A DNA stretch of 64,000 bases, taken from the IMG/VR virus record IMGVR_UViG_3300046171_000225, positions 62,001-126,000 of that record. One strand, 5' to 3'. Shown here piece by piece: positions 63,412-64,000 of this stretch. A program made the position numbers and the translations under genes. The DNA comes from a virus. The notes beneath the pieces were generated by a model. That model was not told where the DNA came from and did not search any database. It saw only the letters and a program-made list of their open reading frames with translations. Each line of letters starts with the position of its first letter. Within the stretch, counting starts at the first letter, position 1.

Positions 63412-64000
63412 TTCTAACAGAAGAAAAACTAAAATCAATTATTCTTGATGAGCTACGAAAGACGGTTTTTAAAGAGGGCTTACGTCATCACTACGTCAAT
63501 CGTGTCCCTGTTCATGAATCTATCTATCGTATTGGTTCTCCTTGTTACTTCAATGTAATCAGTCAGGCAAGAGACTTTTATAAGAAGGGCCTCTATGAAG
63601 CTGTTAATGAAGAGGAGAGGGACATTCTAGAGAACACTAACCTTGGTGAATGGGCGATGTTTGAAGGAGAAGAAATCCCTTTGGATTTCCCGATGTATGC
63701 GGAGACTCTCGAAGAAGCCAAGAAGAAAAAGAAGAAAGATCCCCCGATTGGCAAGCCTTCCAGAAACACAGGCTCTGGCAAGAAGTATAAAGTCTTTGTT
63801 CGCAACCCTAAGACTGGTAAGATCAAGAAGATTACTTACGGTGATTCCAAAGGTGGCCTCAAGGGTGGCTGGAACAGCCCTGAGGCTCGTAAGTCATTCG
63901 CTGCACGTCATAAGTGTGCCGAGAAGAAAGATCGCACTAAGGCCGGTTACTGGGCCTGCAGAGCACATAAAGATTTTGGACCAGGAATCGGAAGGTTCTG
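63408..64000 (+). CDS. Basic Cys-containing phage protein (3' end outside window)
   Basis: 197 residues visible, frame open at the window end. Start MILTEEKLKSIILDELRK, a middle with LGEWAMFEGEEIPLDFPMY, and a basic end KGGWNSPEARKSFAARHKCAEKKDRTKAGYWACR, again a family typical of T4-like phages. The L-T-E at residues 3-5 may be a processing site. ATGA overlap with the peptidase-like gene. Confidence 0.75.
   Translation, partial: MILTEEKLKSIILDELRKTVFKEGLRHHYVNRVPVHESIYRIGSPCYFNVISQARDFYKKGLYEAVNEEERDILENTNLGEWAMFEGEEIPLDFPMYAETLEEAKKKKKKDPPIGKPSRNTGSGKKYKVFVRNPKTGKIKKITYGDSKGGLKGGWNSPEARKSFAARHKCAEKKDRTKAGYWACRAHKDFGPGIGRF

Overview
The window is one continuous stretch of a large tailed-phage genome (Caudoviricetes). 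The evidence is dense, almost one-directional coding: roughly 110 genes on the + strand and one on the - strand. Many neighbours overlap as ATGA. There is a phage-type DNA replication and nucleotide-precursor set, seven tRNA genes among dozens of tiny ORFs, an amidase endolysin, free-standing homing endonucleases, and no ribosomal or central-metabolism genes. Lipobox-type lipoproteins point to a Gram-negative host, but nothing fixes it further. No terminase, portal, major capsid or tail gene is visible. Most of the sequence is AT-leaning; about 48.7-50.6 kb is clearly GC-richer.

Layout. 1-6.3 kb: replicative helicase (cut by the window edge), class II ribonucleotide reductase, GroES-like protein, HAD phosphatase, DUF3310, amidase endolysin, ThyX. 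6.3-8.6 kb: ten very small genes, several joined by a repeated 15-nt ribosome-binding/start cassette. 8.7-12.5 kb: a sensor histidine kinase, a repeat protein with a possible virion-targeting N-terminus, a response regulator and a membrane coiled-coil protein. 12.5-21 kb: glutaredoxin, nucleotidyltransferase-like protein, C-family DNA polymerase, UvdE, dUTPase, small Zn protein, acidic Met/Asp-repeat protein. 21-28 kb: ClpP-like protein, GroEL, cupin, DnaQ-like exonuclease, Nudix, lipoprotein serine protease, phosphomannomutase-like HAD. 28-34.8 kb: the lone minus-strand SWIM-type gene, a pol-beta nucleotidyltransferase, an HEAGH peptidase, a CCHC protein, and a MoxR AAA+/VWA pair. 34.8-40.2 kb: tRNA region with two structured noncoding elements. 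40-50.6 kb: small accessory genes. 50.6-52.1 kb: an HNH and a GIY-YIG homing endonuclease side by side. 52.1-64 kb: a cluster of probable virion-cargo genes with a thermonuclease, a VWA lipoprotein and a holin-like protein.

Main hypothesis. Nine otherwise unrelated proteins begin with a related tag: M-K-x-[LI]-x3-W-x2-[YF], usually followed within about 20 residues by [LIV]-x-E. In T4 a short N-terminal capsid-targeting sequence, cut by the prohead protease at [LI]-x-E, loads internal proteins into the head for injection. By analogy, this phage may package a set of effectors: kinase-like, Zn-peptidase-like, pol-beta nucleotidyltransferase, gp88-like, HREDGPA-repeat and others. The tag pattern is read directly from the sequence; the packaging role is inference.

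Regulation. At least six starts have their Shine-Dalgarno in the 3' arm of a hairpin whose 5' arm or loop holds a promoter-like element (TTGACA, or a recurrent CTATTTA/CTAATTA heptamer). Read-through RNA would hide the ribosome site, while RNA started inside the hairpin would expose it, as known for several T4 late genes. A two-component system, two structured RNAs and repeated palindromes suggest further phage-encoded control.
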